Source of the DNA: Maricaulaceae bacterium
GTDB taxonomy: Bacteria > Pseudomonadota > Alphaproteobacteria > Caulobacterales > Maricaulaceae
Assembly (NCBI GenBank): GCA_026126205.1
Contig: JAHCJP010000001.1
Location: 682,001-746,000, forward strand
Reading direction: 5' to 3'
DNA length: 64,000 nt
The notes under the pieces were generated by a model. It did not search any database, had not been told where the DNA came from, and worked only from the letters and a program-made list of their open reading frames with translations. Position numbers and translations under genes: made by a program. Shown here piece by piece: positions 8,675 through 18,891 of the stretch. Every line of letters begins with the position of its first letter. Position 1 is the first letter of the stretch.

Positions 8675-9129
8675 AGCCGCCTTCCGAACTCGAAATAGGG
8701 TTCGCCCCCGGTGCGCGCGGAAAAGCGCCAGCTTCCCGGCGCCGCGGCGTCGATGCGCGCGGCGTAAACGCCCGGCTCGCGTTCGGTGAAATTCAGCGGC
8801 AGGTCGTAGGACGTGTCGGCGGGGTGGCGCAGCATGCCGGTGATCGTCAGCCCCGTGACCGGATTTCCGTCCGCATCCTCTATCGCCGCCAGCAGCACGC
8901 CGTCCGCCGCGTTCACCGCCGCGTGCCAGCCCAGCGCCGCGGCCCCGGCGCGTTCGGCCAGCACGTCGTTGTACGCCATGCCGCGCACATAGGCGCGGCT
9001 GGCCTCCTCGCCGCGGAAGGTGGTGATCGCCTGGGTGATGAACACGGCGTTGACCGCGAAAATCACCCCGAAAAACACGATCAGCATGACCAGCACCTGC
9101 CGGCCGGTCAGGGGACGGTTGAAGATCAT
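8662..9129 (-). CDS. fixH: FixH-family protein of the cbb3 oxidase maturation cluster
   Basis: A 155-residue protein with one N-terminal transmembrane helix (about residues 10-32) carrying the typical LTGRQVLVMLIVFFGVIFAV block, followed by a periplasmic domain ending in EPYFEFGRRLWLE. FixH/CcoH proteins associate with the cbb3 oxidase and are needed for its stable assembly together with the CcoI copper pump. The start overlaps the ccoG stop (TGATG) and the 3' end overlaps ccoI, so translation is probably coupled through the whole ccoGHIS run. Confidence 0.93.
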   Translation of the reverse strand: MIFNRPLTGRQVLVMLIVFFGVIFAVNAVFITQAITTFRGEEASRAYVRGMAYNDVLAERAGAAALGWHAAVNAADGVLLAAIEDADGNPVTGLTITGMLRHPADTSYDLPLNFTEREPGVYAARIDAAAPGSWRFSARTGGEPYFEFGRRLWLE

Positions 9130-10613
9130 CGCGGCGCTCCGGTCTGGAAGGTGGCGGCGGCGCGCGCCGTCTCGCCGGTTTCAAGGTCGCGCACCTGGAA
9201 GGTCAGCGGGAAGGAATGGGCGGCGGCCGCGGCCTCGCGCGGCAAGGTGAGATAGACGCGGAAATCCGTGGTGCGGTCGGGCGGCGCGGCCAGCGTCAGC
9301 GGCGCGTCCTCGCGCGCGGCCAGCACGCGGATGGCGATGTCCGCCGGCCCTTCGACGGACAATTCCAGCCCCCGCGTTTCATGCGTCATGTTCAACACCT
9401 TCACAGTATAGCCATTGCGCACCGATCCGTCAGACAGGGTGACGAAATTCGGATTGCGGTCGCGCAGCACGTTGACGTCCAGCGTGGTGCGCATGGCGTA
9501 GGTCCCCAGCATCACCGCCGCGGTGGCGAAAAGCGCCACCGCGTAGACCAGCACCCGCGTGCGCAGGAAACGATAGCGCGGCTTTTCGCCCCGCAGGCGG
9601 CGGGCGACATTGTCGTCGGTGTCATAGGCGATCAGACCCTTCGGCCGCTCCACCTTCACCATGATGTCGTCGCAGGCGTCGATGCACAGCGCGCAGCCGA
9701 TGCATTCCAGTTGCGCCCCGTTGCGGATGTCGATGCCCATCGGGCAGGCGGCGACGCAGGCCTTGCAGTCGATGCAGTCGCCCCGCCCTTCCCAGCTCGC
9801 CCCCTTCTTGTGCGGGCCGCGCGGCTCGCCGCGGTCGGTGCGATAGGTGACGTTCAGGGCCTCATTGTCGGTCATCGCCGCCTGGATGCGCGGCCAGGGG
9901 CACATATAGATGCACACCTGCTCGCGCATGGTTCCGGCCAGCGTGTAGGTGGTGAAGGTCAGCAGCCCGAAAAACACATAGGCCGAGATCGCGGCCTGGC
10001 CGGTGAAGAAATTGGCCAGCAGGTCGAAGGCGTCGTGGAAATACAGGATCCAGGCCCCGCCGGTGGCCGCGGCGATGGCCAGCCACACCGCGTGCTTGCC
10101 GCTCTTGCGGGCGATCTTTTCCGCCGTCCACGGCGCGCGGTCCAGCCGGATGCGGGCGTTGCGGTCGCCCTCGAAGGCGCGCTCGACGGCGATGAACAGG
10201 TCTGTCCAAACCGTCTGCGGGCAGGCGTAGCCGCACCAGACGCGGCCGAACAGGGCGGTGGCCAGGAACAGCGCCAGCGCCGCCATGATCAGCAGGCCGG
10301 TGATGTAATACACCTCCTGCGGCCAGATCTCGATCCAGAAGAAGTAGAAGCGCGAGGCGCCGAAATCGACCAGCACCGCCTGGTCCGGCGCATCGGGGCC
10401 GCGGTCCCAGCGCAGGAAGGGCAGGAAGTAATAGACGCCCAGCGCGAAGGCCATGAACGCCCATTTGAAGGCGCGGAACGGGCCGCTGACCAGTTTCGGG
10501 TAAACCGGCTCGCGCTTGGCGTAGAGCTTTCGCTGCTCCGCATCGTTCACGGCCTCGGCCCGGGAACGCGGGATTCCCGGGGCCGAAAGTTTTCTTGAAT
10601 CCGCCTTGTCCAT
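9126..10613 (-). CDS. ccoG: CcoG, ferredoxin-like accessory protein of cbb3 oxidase
   Basis: A 495-residue membrane protein with about five transmembrane helices. It has two ferredoxin-type cysteine clusters, CIDCKACVAACPMG and CIGCALCIDACDD (near residues 250-290), plus upstream CGYACPQTVW and CIYMCPWPR motifs, all hallmarks of CcoG/FixG. The C-terminal periplasmic part is immunoglobulin-like. In Rhodobacter, CcoG acts as a cupric reductase that feeds Cu(I) to cbb3 assembly. It lies 61 bp after ccoP, separated from the structural genes by a small gap that could hold a weak promoter. Confidence 0.95.
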   Translation of the reverse strand: MDKADSRKLSAPGIPRSRAEAVNDAEQRKLYAKREPVYPKLVSGPFRAFKWAFMAFALGVYYFLPFLRWDRGPDAPDQAVLVDFGASRFYFFWIEIWPQEVYYITGLLIMAALALFLATALFGRVWCGYACPQTVWTDLFIAVERAFEGDRNARIRLDRAPWTAEKIARKSGKHAVWLAIAAATGGAWILYFHDAFDLLANFFTGQAAISAYVFFGLLTFTTYTLAGTMREQVCIYMCPWPRIQAAMTDNEALNVTYRTDRGEPRGPHKKGASWEGRGDCIDCKACVAACPMGIDIRNGAQLECIGCALCIDACDDIMVKVERPKGLIAYDTDDNVARRLRGEKPRYRFLRTRVLVYAVALFATAAVMLGTYAMRTTLDVNVLRDRNPNFVTLSDGSVRNGYTVKVLNMTHETRGLELSVEGPADIAIRVLAAREDAPLTLAAPPDRTTDFRVYLTLPREAAAAAHSFPLTFQVRDLETGETARAAATFQTGAPR

Positions 10614-10674
10614 GTCGGCGATAGGCCTCTGCCCGCGCCGCCTTGTCGATGCGGCATTTCACCGGTGCGGCGAT

Positions 10675-11592
10675 TTATCCTTCCGCCGGCGGGGTTTCAT
10701 CGCGCGGCGGGCTGTCCTCGCCGCCGCCCAGCGCGAACACGTAAACCGCCAGCGCCGCGATCATGCCGTCGTCCATGCGGCCGTCGAAATGCGGCATCAC
10801 GCCATAGGGGCCGCGCCAGATGGAGTTGTAGATCTCGTCGCGCGAACCGCCATACAGCCAGTTGTCGATGGTCAGGTCCGGCGCCCCCTGGCTGCGGTCG
10901 CCGCGGCCCTCGACGCCGTGGCAGGCAGCGCACTGGGCCTGATAGACCGGGGCGGCGCGCACCACCGCGTCCTGATCGGCCTCGCGCCCCGAAAGGTCCA
11001 ACACATACTGGGTCAGATCGCGGATCTCGTCACGCGACAGCAACTGGTCGCGCCCGAAGGCCGGCATCTGCGAAAACCGGGCGCCGGAATGGCTGCTGCG
11101 GATGCCGTAACGGATGGTCTGCGTGATGTCGTCGAAGGTTCCGCCCCACAGCCACACGTCGTCATTCAGGTTCGGATAGCCGCGAAAGCCCTGCGCGCCG
11201 ACGCCGTGACAGGTGGCGCAATTGTCGCCAAACGCCGAACGCCCGGCGGCCAGCGCGAAGCGGAACAGCACCGGATCGGACTCGATGTCGGCATAGGTCG
11301 CCCCGACCAGCCGGGCGTAACCCTCGGCCCGTTCGGCCTCCAGATTCGCCATCTCGGCGGCGACATTGACGCGGTCGGAATGCCCCAGAACGCCGGGAGT
11401 GTAGCCCTGCATGCCCGGCGGCGCCGGCCAGGCCGGATACAGGATCATGTAGCCGATCGACCAGATGATCGTGGCGTAGAAAATCCACAGCCACCAGCGG
11501 GGCAGCGGGGTGTCCAGCTCCTTGACGCCGTCCCATTCGTGCCCGGTGGTCTCGGCGCCGGAGTGTTCGTCGATCTCGCGCTTGTCAGCCAT
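10675..11592 (-). CDS. ccoP: CcoP, dihaem cytochrome c subunit III of cbb3 oxidase
   Basis: A 305-residue membrane-anchored cytochrome. One transmembrane helix (about residues 32-54) follows a short cytoplasmic head. Two haem c sites follow: CATCH (125-129) and CAACH (221-225), each with a downstream Met ligand candidate (SQMPAFG, YGVMPHF). It passes electrons from cytochrome c to CcoO and CcoN. The start is the ATG at 11592 (MADKREID), which overlaps the ccoQ end by 8 bp; 35 more codons are open upstream but belong to the ccoQ region. Confidence 0.96.
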   Translation of the reverse strand: MADKREIDEHSGAETTGHEWDGVKELDTPLPRWWLWIFYATIIWSIGYMILYPAWPAPPGMQGYTPGVLGHSDRVNVAAEMANLEAERAEGYARLVGATYADIESDPVLFRFALAAGRSAFGDNCATCHGVGAQGFRGYPNLNDDVWLWGGTFDDITQTIRYGIRSSHSGARFSQMPAFGRDQLLSRDEIRDLTQYVLDLSGREADQDAVVRAAPVYQAQCAACHGVEGRGDRSQGAPDLTIDNWLYGGSRDEIYNSIWRGPYGVMPHFDGRMDDGMIAALAVYVFALGGGEDSPPRDETPPAEG

Positions 11593-11776
11593 CTTTCCTG
11601 TCCCCGGCTTCGGGTTCGCCTTCCGGGCCGCCATCGTCTTCCAGCGGCATGCGGGCGGCGCGGTCGAACTTGCCCTTGTTTCTCGGCCACAGCGCATAGA
11701 CCAGCACCAGGCCGAACAGGGCGATGAAGAACAAAAGCCCCCAGGTCTGCGCGAAATGGGCGAGGCTTTGGTACAT
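11585..11776 (-). CDS. ccoQ: CcoQ/FixQ, small subunit of cbb3 oxidase
   Basis: A 63-residue single-helix protein: a hydrophobic segment at about residues 12-30 ending LVYALWPRNKGKFDRAARMPLEDD. The WPRNKGxFDxAAxxPLxDD block is the family signature. CcoQ stabilises the association of CcoP with the CcoNO core. It lies 6 bp after ccoO and overlaps ccoP. Confidence 0.94.
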   Translation of the reverse strand: MYQSLAHFAQTWGLLFFIALFGLVLVYALWPRNKGKFDRAARMPLEDDGGPEGEPEAGDRKDG

Positions 11777-11782
11777 CGCGCC

Positions 11783-12535
11783 CTACCTCAGATTCTCGTC
11801 GGCGTCGGCTTCATAGGTCGAGAAATCGACCATTGTTCCCAGCACCTGCAAGTAGGCGATCAGCGCATCCATCTCGGTCAGGCGGCGCTGGGCGGTGAAA
11901 TCATGCACCGTGGCGCCGGGATAGCGCGCCAGCAGGTCGTCATAGCCGGCCGAGAACGGATCGGCCTGCGCGGCGATGTCGGCGCGTGCGCTCTCGATCA
12001 TCCCGTCGTCATAGGGCACGCCGACGCGGCGCAGCGCCGTCAGCTGCATCTCGATGCGCGAATAGTCCAGCACCGCATCCTCGAGGAAGGCGTAGGGCGG
12101 CATGACCGATCCCGGCACCACCGATTGCGGGTCTCGCAGATGGTCGCGGTGCCATTCGTCGGAATACTTGCCGCCGACGCGGGCCAGATCCGGCCCCGTG
12201 CGCTTCGACCCCCACTGGAAGGGATGGTCGTACATGCTCTCGGCGGCGAGGCTGTAATGGCCGTAACGCTCCACCTCGTCGCGCAGCGGGCGGATCATCT
12301 GCGAATGGCAGTTGTAACAGCCTTCGCGGATATAGATGTCGCGGCCCATCAGCTCCAGCGGCGTGTAGGGGCGCACGCCCTCAACCCGCTCGATGGTCGA
12401 GCGCAGGTAGAACAGCGGCGCGATCTCAACCAGGCCGCCGATGGAGACCACGACCAGGATGCCGACGGTCAGCAACAGGCTGTTCTTCTCGAAGAACTTC
12501 TTGTGCAGCTCGTTCAGGGGGCGTTTCTGGCTCAT
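11783..12535 (-). CDS. ccoO: CcoO, monohaem cytochrome c subunit II of cbb3 oxidase
   Basis: A 250-residue protein with one N-terminal transmembrane helix (about residues 18-42) and a single haem c motif CYNCH (73-77) inside [15 protein letters not shown], which is diagnostic for CcoO. A Met ligand candidate lies in VMPPYAFL. The start ATG at 12535 (MSQKRPLN) is chosen; the track continues five codons to a GTG that lies in the ccoN overlap zone. It begins 11 bp after the ccoN stop. Confidence 0.96.
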   Translation of the reverse strand: MSQKRPLNELHKKFFEKNSLLLTVGILVVVSIGGLVEIAPLFYLRSTIERVEGVRPYTPLELMGRDIYIREGCYNCHSQMIRPLRDEVERYGHYSLAAESMYDHPFQWGSKRTGPDLARVGGKYSDEWHRDHLRDPQSVVPGSVMPPYAFLEDAVLDYSRIEMQLTALRRVGVPYDDGMIESARADIAAQADPFSAGYDDLLARYPGATVHDFTAQRRLTEMDALIAYLQVLGTMVDFSTYEADADENLR

Positions 12536-12546
12536 CGTCCGCCCCC

Positions 12547-14196
12547 TCACGCCTTGATCGCCGCGGGCTGCGGGGTGACCGATTCATCGGCCTCCTTCAC
12601 GTCGCCCTTGATGGTCTTGTAGACGTTCCAGGCCATAAGCACGGCCCCGGCGAGATACATCAGCCCGCCCAGCGCGCGGATGACATAGAAGGGGTGCATC
12701 GCCTCCACCGTCTCCATGAAGGAGTATTCGAGGAAGCCCAGCTCGTTGTACGAGCGCCACATCAGCCCCTGCATGATGCCCGACACCCACATCGCGGTGA
12801 TGTAGAGCAGGATGCCGAGGGTGGCGATCCAGAAGTGCCATTCGATCAGGGCCTTGGAATACATGCCCTTGCGCTTCCACAGCCACGGGACCAGGCAGTA
12901 GATGGCGCCGAAGCTGATGAAGCCGACCCAGCCCAGCGCGCCGGAATGCACATGCCCGATGGTCCAGTCGGTATAGTGCGACAGCGCGTTCACCGCGCGC
13001 ACGCTCATCACCGGACCCTCGAACGTCGACATGCCATAGAAGGCGACCGAGACCACCAGCATCCGCACCACGGGGTCGGTTCGCAGCTTGTCCCACGCGC
13101 CCGACAGCGTCATCAGCCCGTTGATCATGCCGCCCCATGACGGCATCCACAGCATCACCGAGAAGGTCATGCCCAGCGTCTGCGCCCATTCGGGCAGCGC
13201 CGTGTAGTGCAAATGGTGCGGCCCGGCCCAGATGTAGATGAAGATCAGCGACCAGAAGTGGATGATCGACAGGCGGTAGGAATACACCGGCCGGTCCACC
13301 CGTTTCGGGATGAAATAGTACATGATCCCGAGGAAGCCGGCGGTGAGGAAGAAGCCGACGGCGTTATGGCCGTACCACCATTGCGTCAGCGCGCCCTGAA
13401 CGCCCGAGAACAGCGAATAGCTGCGCGCGCCCAGAATGCTCACCGGCATGGCGAGATTGTTGACCACATGCAGCAGCGCGATGGTGACGATAAAGGCGAG
13501 GAAGAACCAGTTGGCGACGTAGATATGCGGTTCCTTGCGCTTCCACAGCGTGCCGAGGAACACCAGCAGATACGCCACCCAGACGATGGTCAGCCACAGG
13601 TCGGCATACCATTCCGGCTCGGCGTACTCCATCGACTGGGTAATGCCCATCAGATAGCCGGACGCGGCCATCACAATGAAGAACTGATAGCCCCAGAAAA
13701 CGAACCACGGCCAAAGCCCGCCGGCCAGCCGCGCGCGGCAAGTGCGCTGCACCACGTAGAAACTGGTGGCGATCAGCACATTGCCGCCGAAGGCGAAAAT
13801 CACCGCCGAGGTGTGCACCGGCCGCAGGCGGCCGAAATTCAGAAAGCCCCATTCGGGAAAATAGAACAGGTTCGGATAGGCGAGCTGCAGCGCGATCACG
13901 ACGCCGGCCAGAAGGCCGACCACCGCCCAGAACATCGAGGCGATGACCCCCGCCTTGATCACGCCTTCGGCGTATTGCTTCGGGTCTTCCTTCGGCCCGC
14001 CGTCGGCATAGACCCCGGCCAGCATGATCAGGCCGACCAGGAAGCCGGCGATGATCAGCCAGGACTGGGCGCCAAGCAGGGGGTCCGGTCCCCGCGCCGC
14101 TACGGCGATAGCCCAGGCAAGGCCCGCCAGCAGGATGAGGCCGATCACCGCGCCGTCGAGGCCGGTGTAAAGCTTGCGGGCCGTCCCAGTCTGCAT
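12547..14196 (-). CDS. ccoN: CcoN, catalytic subunit I of cbb3 oxidase
   Basis: A 549-residue haem-copper oxidase subunit with about 12 to 14 transmembrane helices. Histidine-rich stretches typical of the C family are visible: the low-spin haem region ([17 protein letters not shown]), the Cu-B region ([18 protein letters not shown]) and the tandem [13 protein letters not shown]. The cbb3-type proton channel and haem b3 ligand region [12 protein letters not shown] is near residue 410. The start at 14196 (MQTGTARK) is supported by a strong GGGGGG ribosome site; the twelve-codon extension is not. It reduces O2 with high affinity, which suits a microaerobic to anaerobic lifestyle. I find no good Fnr-type box in the 150 bp between it and mobA. 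Confidence 0.97.
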   Translation of the reverse strand: MQTGTARKLYTGLDGAVIGLILLAGLAWAIAVAARGPDPLLGAQSWLIIAGFLVGLIMLAGVYADGGPKEDPKQYAEGVIKAGVIASMFWAVVGLLAGVVIALQLAYPNLFYFPEWGFLNFGRLRPVHTSAVIFAFGGNVLIATSFYVVQRTCRARLAGGLWPWFVFWGYQFFIVMAASGYLMGITQSMEYAEPEWYADLWLTIVWVAYLLVFLGTLWKRKEPHIYVANWFFLAFIVTIALLHVVNNLAMPVSILGARSYSLFSGVQGALTQWWYGHNAVGFFLTAGFLGIMYYFIPKRVDRPVYSYRLSIIHFWSLIFIYIWAGPHHLHYTALPEWAQTLGMTFSVMLWMPSWGGMINGLMTLSGAWDKLRTDPVVRMLVVSVAFYGMSTFEGPVMSVRAVNALSHYTDWTIGHVHSGALGWVGFISFGAIYCLVPWLWKRKGMYSKALIEWHFWIATLGILLYITAMWVSGIMQGLMWRSYNELGFLEYSFMETVEAMHPFYVIRALGGLMYLAGAVLMAWNVYKTIKGDVKEADESVTPQPAAIKA

Positions 14197-14346
14197 TTCG
14201 CCCCCCGGTTGAATCTGCAAATCGCAGTTCACACCGGTTCCCGATACATCGCAAGAGACCCCAAAACGATTATGGCGAATCGACGCATCACCGACGCTGG
14301 CGCGCGCCCGCTGGCGGCCGGGCTTTTCAGGGCCTATGAAGCCGGC

Positions 14347-14886
14347 ATGGCCCGCTCCCTTCCCTCACCCGCGCGCCCGGACGCTCTCGCCGGCCTGCTG
14401 CTGGCTGGCGGACGCTCCAGCCGCATGGGGCGCGACAAGGCGCTGATCGAATGGCGGGGCGAGACCCTGCTCGACAGGGCGCGGCGCACGTTGTGCGAGG
14501 CCGGCGCGGACCAGGTGTTCGTGCTTGGGCGGCCTGAGCTGGCGGACGGCCTCGCCGATGTCGAGCCCGGAGCCGGACCGGCCCGCGCCGTAACGGCGGC
14601 GGCGGGCGCACTGCGCGTCCGGGGCTGGGTGCGGTTTCTCGCCATCCCGGTCGACATGCCATTAATGACTGCGCCCGCGCTGGCGCGCCTGGCAGCGCAG
14701 GCGGGTTCCGCGGTCTATGATGGCTGGCCGCTGCCGCTCTATCTGACCCGGATTACGATGGCGAGGCTGGAAAACGTCCATTCCGTCAAGGACCTGGCAG
14801 CGGCGAGCGGCGCAACCCGCTTGCCATCGCCGGAGGAGCGGCTGTTCGCGAACGTCAATACGCCCGGCGATCTGACGGCGCTGTAA
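14347..14886 (+). CDS. mobA: MobA-like molybdenum cofactor guanylyltransferase
   Basis: A 179-residue nucleotidyltransferase. The GTP-binding signature [14 protein letters not shown] is near residue 20, the metal-binding PVDMPLM motif lies near residue 100, and the end reads [11 protein letters not shown], as in MobA. MobA adds GMP to molybdopterin to make the MGD cofactor that NarG needs. It is slightly short (family about 190-210) and the GP-rich motif is less standard ([11 protein letters not shown]). ATG 14347 puts the signature at the usual place; an in-frame ATG at 14272 would add 25 residues. It is divergent from ccoN and about 32 kb from mobB. Confidence 0.85.
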   Translation: MARSLPSPARPDALAGLLLAGGRSSRMGRDKALIEWRGETLLDRARRTLCEAGADQVFVLGRPELADGLADVEPGAGPARAVTAAAGALRVRGWVRFLAIPVDMPLMTAPALARLAAQAGSAVYDGWPLPLYLTRITMARLENVHSVKDLAAASGATRLPSPEERLFANVNTPGDLTAL

Positions 14887-15295
14887 ACCTTAACGGCGAG
14901 GGCTGGCCCGTGTCTTGCTGTGGGTCAGGCGGGCATTAATAGTCTGTTTACGATTGGGCCGCCGATGAACCGCATGCCGATCTCCGCCAGCGCCGTGTTC
15001 ACCAAGCGTGAGCCGCGTAACACCGGACTCGTCCAGCCGCGAAATGGCCGCGTCATGTTCAGCGTTCCGGACCCGCAGGCCGCCAGCGGCACGCGCCTCG
15101 CCCTCAGCCTGCGCAAGCACCTCCGCGCCGCCTGAACGCACCGGAAACCTGAATTTTCGACGCAATCCGGGCCTGACTGGCTGACAATCCCGGATAGGCG
15201 GCGCTGATTCCGCAGTCGCCGCGCCGGTAATTCTCGACACCGCCGCTGGCTTGTCTCAAACTTTCCCCGCGCTTGACGCCTGCAGGGGACCGGGC
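14887..15295. other. Intergenic stretch, mostly without recognised content
   Basis: About 400 bp between mobA and the hydrolase gene. It holds one short possible reading frame (14965-15135) and otherwise no repeat, RNA gene or terminator that I can support. A TTG-initiated extension of the hydrolase frame begins at 15251 but lacks support. Confidence 0.5.
14965..15135 (+). CDS. Possible small protein, 56 residues (doubtful)
   Basis: An ATG-started frame of 56 residues beginning MNRMPISASAVF and ending in LRKHLRAA. It is basic and shows no signal peptide, helix or known motif. The only support is that it fills an otherwise empty 400-bp gap on the same strand as its neighbours. A 20-codon extension upstream is open too. 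It could be chance, since long open frames are common in DNA this rich in GC. Confidence 0.22.
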   Translation: MNRMPISASAVFTKREPRNTGLVQPRNGRVMFSVPDPQAASGTRLALSLRKHLRAA

Positions 15296-17032
15296 ATGAG
15301 GCTACACGCCGTCATCACATTGATGCTCACCGCCGCCATGCTCTGGCCCGCCGCCGCAGGGCCGGCGCGGGCGCAGGGCTGCGACCTGGGGGCGGCGCGC
15401 GTGAATGCGCTGGATCTTGAGGCGCTGGGCCTCGATCACGCCGAGCGGATCGCCTTCCATTTCGACCTCGCAGACCTGCGCGCCGGCTGCGGCGACGCGG
15501 CCGCGGCGCGCGCCACATTCCTGACCGCGCGTGGCCTGATCGCACAGTCGCCGGACGGCGTCCGCGCCGAATGGGCCGCCGGACTGACGGCGGAAGCCCT
15601 GTTCGAGGCCGCGCAGGGGCGTTTCGACGCCGCGCGGGACCGCTTGAACGACGCGGAAACCGTGCTGACGTCGGCCGGCGTGCAACGGGCGCGGGACCGG
15701 CTGGTGCTGGCCGAGGCCTGGGTCGCCGTGGAGCGCGCTGCGGCCGCCGCCGGCGCCGCGCACGCGCTGGCAGAGGTCGAGTCGGAACTGGCCATGCTGC
15801 GGCTACGCGCCGAACGCGAAGCGGAGGAAGTCGCGACACGCGATCCAGAGGCCGCGGCGCATGCCGACCATGTCGTGGTGCCGGTGTTCTACGGGACGAA
15901 CCGCGCCCGCACCGGCTCGGAAGACCCCAACCAGTTCTACGGGCCGGAGCGAGGATGGCTGGACCTCGGCGTGGTCACAGTGTCGGTGCCGCGCAACCGC
16001 GAGGTCGGCTCCATCCCCCGGCGCGAACGCTATCCCGGCGACCTAGACAGCTACCGGGCAGACTATTTCATCATCGACCGCGTTGCGCCCTTCGCCGATG
16101 ATTACGCCTTCACCAGCGCGCTCGGCGAAGCGATGGACGGCTCCACCCGGCGCGAATTGCTGCTGTTCATCCACGGCTACAACTCCGACTTCCGCGGCGC
16201 CGCCGAGCGCGCGGCGCAACTGGCCGTGGACCTGGAGATCGACGGCGTTCCCGCTCTCTATTCCTGGCCATCGCGCGGATCGCTGCTCGGCTATTTCGCC
16301 GACGGACGCGAAGTGACCGATTTCAACGTCCGCAGCCTGGTCAATTACATCTTCCTGCTGATGAACGGCGCCCAGGCCGACCGCATCCATGTCGTCGCCC
16401 ATTCCATGGGCAACCGTTTCCTGATGGAGGCGATGCAGGAGCTGGCGCGCATCTATCCCGATACGCCGGAACCCCTGTTCGACCAGGTAGTGTGGGCCTC
16501 GCCCGATATCGACGCCACGGCGTTCATGCAGACCGTTCCGGAGGTGCGTCACCTGGCGGCGGGCATGACGCTCTATGCCTCCAGCCGCGACCGGGCGCTG
16601 CTGCTGTCCCGGCGCATCAATGGCGGTGGCCCCCGCGCCGGCGACGCCAGCCCGCCCTACCCCGTCGTCGTCGCGGGGCTGAGCACGGTGGACACCACGG
16701 CGGCCGGCGGTCAGGGGCTGGGTCATTCCGACTACGCCGGCCCGGCGCTGGATGATTTCCGCGCCCTGATCTGGCTCAGCCTGGGTCCCGAAGAACGCTG
16801 CATCCTGCAGGACCGCGACAGCCAGTTCGGGCGCTTCTACGCTGTCGATCCCGTCACCGGCGCCGAGTGCGAGCCGGACGTGTTCAAATATTCCATCACC
16901 GCCTTGCGGCGCGGAGGCGAGGAAAACGCTTTCGAGCTTCTCGACATTGCGCAGCAGGCGGCCGACTCGCCGCTCGCCGGCCGGTTGGACGAGGTGCGTT
17001 CGCTGATCACCTTGTTGACCCGGCGGCGCTGA
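15296..17032 (+). CDS. Exported alpha/beta hydrolase of the DUF900 type
   Basis: A 578-residue protein. It has a signal peptide (MRLHAVITLML ... AGPARAQG) and a helical, repeat-like N-terminal part (about residues 30-185) rich in Ala, Arg and Glu. This is followed by an alpha/beta-hydrolase domain with the typical DUF900 opening VVPVFYGTNRARTGS, the oxyanion loop LLLFIHGYNSDF, and the nucleophile elbow HSMGNR; a C-terminal His candidate is in GLGHSDYAG. DUF900 proteins are described as esterase/lipase-like, but substrates are mostly unknown. The ATG at 15296 is chosen because the signal peptide starts there; the 15 codons before it follow a TTG. It stands alone between mobA and moaC. Confidence 0.85.
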   Translation: MRLHAVITLMLTAAMLWPAAAGPARAQGCDLGAARVNALDLEALGLDHAERIAFHFDLADLRAGCGDAAAARATFLTARGLIAQSPDGVRAEWAAGLTAEALFEAAQGRFDAARDRLNDAETVLTSAGVQRARDRLVLAEAWVAVERAAAAAGAAHALAEVESELAMLRLRAEREAEEVATRDPEAAAHADHVVVPVFYGTNRARTGSEDPNQFYGPERGWLDLGVVTVSVPRNREVGSIPRRERYPGDLDSYRADYFIIDRVAPFADDYAFTSALGEAMDGSTRRELLLFIHGYNSDFRGAAERAAQLAVDLEIDGVPALYSWPSRGSLLGYFADGREVTDFNVRSLVNYIFLLMNGAQADRIHVVAHSMGNRFLMEAMQELARIYPDTPEPLFDQVVWASPDIDATAFMQTVPEVRHLAAGMTLYASSRDRALLLSRRINGGGPRAGDASPPYPVVVAGLSTVDTTAAGGQGLGHSDYAGPALDDFRALIWLSLGPEERCILQDRDSQFGRFYAVDPVTGAECEPDVFKYSITALRRGGEENAFELLDIAQQAADSPLAGRLDEVRSLITLLTRRR

Positions 17033-17067
17033 CCGTCGTCCGCCGTCCCAGTTTGGCGGAAATAGGC

Positions 17068-17113
17068 GGTGCGGCCGCGCGTCGCTTGGTCCGGGGCGGA
17101 TGATATATGCTAA
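17068..17113 (+). promoter_or_regulatory. Upstream element of moaC shared with moaA
   Basis: The segment starts GGTGCGGCCGCGC (17068-17080), continues with CTTGG (17084-17088) and ends with ATGATATATGCTAA (17100-17113). An almost identical arrangement lies in front of moaA at 28408-28455. The AT-rich part in GC-rich DNA looks like a -10 region, and the CTTGG could be part of a -35 element, although the spacing differs by two bases between copies. Shared control of two unlinked molybdenum-cofactor operons is the simplest reading; the regulator is unknown. Confidence 0.55.
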
Positions 17114-17146
17114 TCGCAGCGTGATGGCGGGAAGGACTCCGGAACA

Positions 17147-17635
17147 GTGACCAGCGGCAAGCTGACTCATATCGACGCCGCCGGGCGCGCGCGCATGGTG
17201 GACGTGTCGGACAAGGCCGCCACCACCCGCCGCGCCGTGGCCGAGGGGCGCGTGACCATGAATCGCGCCGCCTTCATCGCCGTGCGCGACGCGAGCGGGC
17301 CGAAGGGCGATGTGCGCGCCGCCGCCGAGATCGCGGGCGTGATGGCGGCGAAACGCACCGCCGACCTGATCCCGCTGTGCCATCCGCTGCCGCTGACCGG
17401 CGTGCGGGTAGAGGTTTCGCCCCTGCCGGACGAAAGCGGATTTTCGGTGCGCGCCGAGGCGAAGACGACAGCCGGAACCGGGGTGGAGATGGAGGCGCTG
17501 ACCGCCGCCGCTGTCGCCTGCCTGACGCTTTACGACATGGCCAAGGCGCTGGACCGCGAGATGGAGATCGGCGGCGTGCGCCTGCTGGAGAAGTCCGGCG
17601 GGCGCAGCGGCGACTGGCGGCGGGGCGGCGCATGA
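17147..17635 (+). CDS. moaC: MoaC, cyclic pyranopterin monophosphate synthase
   Basis: A 162-residue protein of usual MoaC length. Hallmarks are the opening [18 protein letters not shown], the [15 protein letters not shown] active-site block near residue 70, and [15 protein letters not shown] with [19 protein letters not shown] near residues 105-140. With MoaA it converts GTP to cyclic pyranopterin monophosphate, the first step of molybdenum cofactor synthesis. It starts with GTG at 17147. Its stop overlaps the moeA start (ATGA), so the first and a late step of the pathway are translated together. Confidence 0.96.
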   Translation: MTSGKLTHIDAAGRARMVDVSDKAATTRRAVAEGRVTMNRAAFIAVRDASGPKGDVRAAAEIAGVMAAKRTADLIPLCHPLPLTGVRVEVSPLPDESGFSVRAEAKTTAGTGVEMEALTAAAVACLTLYDMAKALDREMEIGGVRLLEKSGGRSGDWRRGGA

Positions 17636-18810
17636 TATCGCTCGACGCGGCGCTGGCGGCGTTCGCCGGCGACCTGAAACCGCTTTCCGCCGAAACCATC
17701 CCCTATCATCAGGCCGATGGCCGGGTGCTGGCCGCGGCGATCACCGCGGCGATGACCCAGCCGCCCTTTCCCGCCTCGGCCATGGATGGCTACGCCGTGC
17801 GCGCCTCGGACCTTGGCGAGACCCCGGCGCGATTGCGGCTGGCTGGCGAATCCGCGGCCGGGCACGCTTTTTCCGGCGCGCTGAAACCCGGCGAGGCGGC
17901 CCTGATCTCCACCGGCGCGCCGGTCCCCGCCGGCGCCGACCAGGTGGTGGTGAAGGAGGTGAGCCGCGTCGACGGCGATCATGTGACCCTCGACGCCCGC
18001 CCGGAGCCCGGCAAGCATATCCGCCCCGCGGGGGTGGATTTCAGGAGTGGTCAGACCCTGCTGCCCGCCGGAACCCGGCTGCGCGCCGATCATGTCGCGC
18101 TCGCCGCCGGCTGCGGCGCGCTGGACCTGACGGTCACGCGCCGGCCGCGCGTCGGCGTGCTGTCCACCGGCGACGAACTGGTGGAGCCGGGAGAGCCGGT
18201 CTCCGGCGCGCAGATCATCAACTCGGTGTCGAAGGGAATGGCGCCGCTGATCCGCCGCTGGGGCGGCGAGCCGGTCTATCTGGGAACCGCCCGCGACGAC
18301 CCGCAATCGGTGCGCGCCGCCTTCGCCAAAGGGCGCGGGCTGCACCTGATCGTCACCCTCGGCGGCGCCTCTGTCGGCGCGCATGACCATCTGCGCGCCG
18401 TGTTCGCCGCGGATGGCGGAACGCTGAACTTCGAGAAGATCGCCATCAAGCCCGGCAAGCCGACCTGGTTCGGGCGCCTGGACGGCCAGCCCTTTCTGGG
18501 CCTGCCCGGCAATCCGGTCTCGGCGCTGGTGATGGCGCATCTGACGCTGCGTCCAGCGCTGGCCGCCCTGCTGGGCGCGGATGACGCCTCGCTGGCGCTG
18601 GAGGACGCGGTGCTAGCCGCGCCGTTGCCGGAGACGGGACCGCGCGAAACCTGGGTGCGCGCGCGTCTGACAGACGGCCGGGCCGAACCGCACCCCAATC
18701 AGGATTCCTCGGCCCTGTCCGCCATGGCGCAATCCAATTGCCTGATCCGCCGCATGGCGGGCGGCGGCCCGGCGCGGGCCGGGGAAAGCACGATCATCCT
18801 GCGTCTTTGA
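17632..18810 (+). CDS. moeA: MoeA, molybdopterin molybdenumtransferase
   Basis: A 392-residue protein of usual MoeA length. Visible features: [15 protein letters not shown] near residue 45, the [14 protein letters not shown] block near residue 90, the MPT-binding TGDELVEPG near residue 180, the [11 protein letters not shown] loop near residue 245, and [10 protein letters not shown] near residue 290. MoeA inserts molybdate into adenylylated molybdopterin. The ATG at 17632 overlaps the moaC stop; the much longer open frame upstream is antisense noise. No mogA fusion is present; moaB elsewhere in the window probably supplies the adenylylation step. Confidence 0.96.
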   Translation: MISLDAALAAFAGDLKPLSAETIPYHQADGRVLAAAITAAMTQPPFPASAMDGYAVRASDLGETPARLRLAGESAAGHAFSGALKPGEAALISTGAPVPAGADQVVVKEVSRVDGDHVTLDARPEPGKHIRPAGVDFRSGQTLLPAGTRLRADHVALAAGCGALDLTVTRRPRVGVLSTGDELVEPGEPVSGAQIINSVSKGMAPLIRRWGGEPVYLGTARDDPQSVRAAFAKGRGLHLIVTLGGASVGAHDHLRAVFAADGGTLNFEKIAIKPGKPTWFGRLDGQPFLGLPGNPVSALVMAHLTLRPALAALLGADDASLALEDAVLAAPLPETGPRETWVRARLTDGRAEPHPNQDSSALSAMAQSNCLIRRMAGGGPARAGESTIILRL

Positions 18811-18891
18811 GTCGCGCGACCGCGTGCGTCATCGCGGCGGCGGCGGCGCGCCCGTAATCTGGCGTCCGGTATACGTTTCCGGGAGCCGCCC

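Noticed and set aside
14197..14346. Fnr/Anr box expected before ccoN
   Set aside because: Only TTGAATCTGCAAAT is present, where the right half-site does not match, so I do not call a site.
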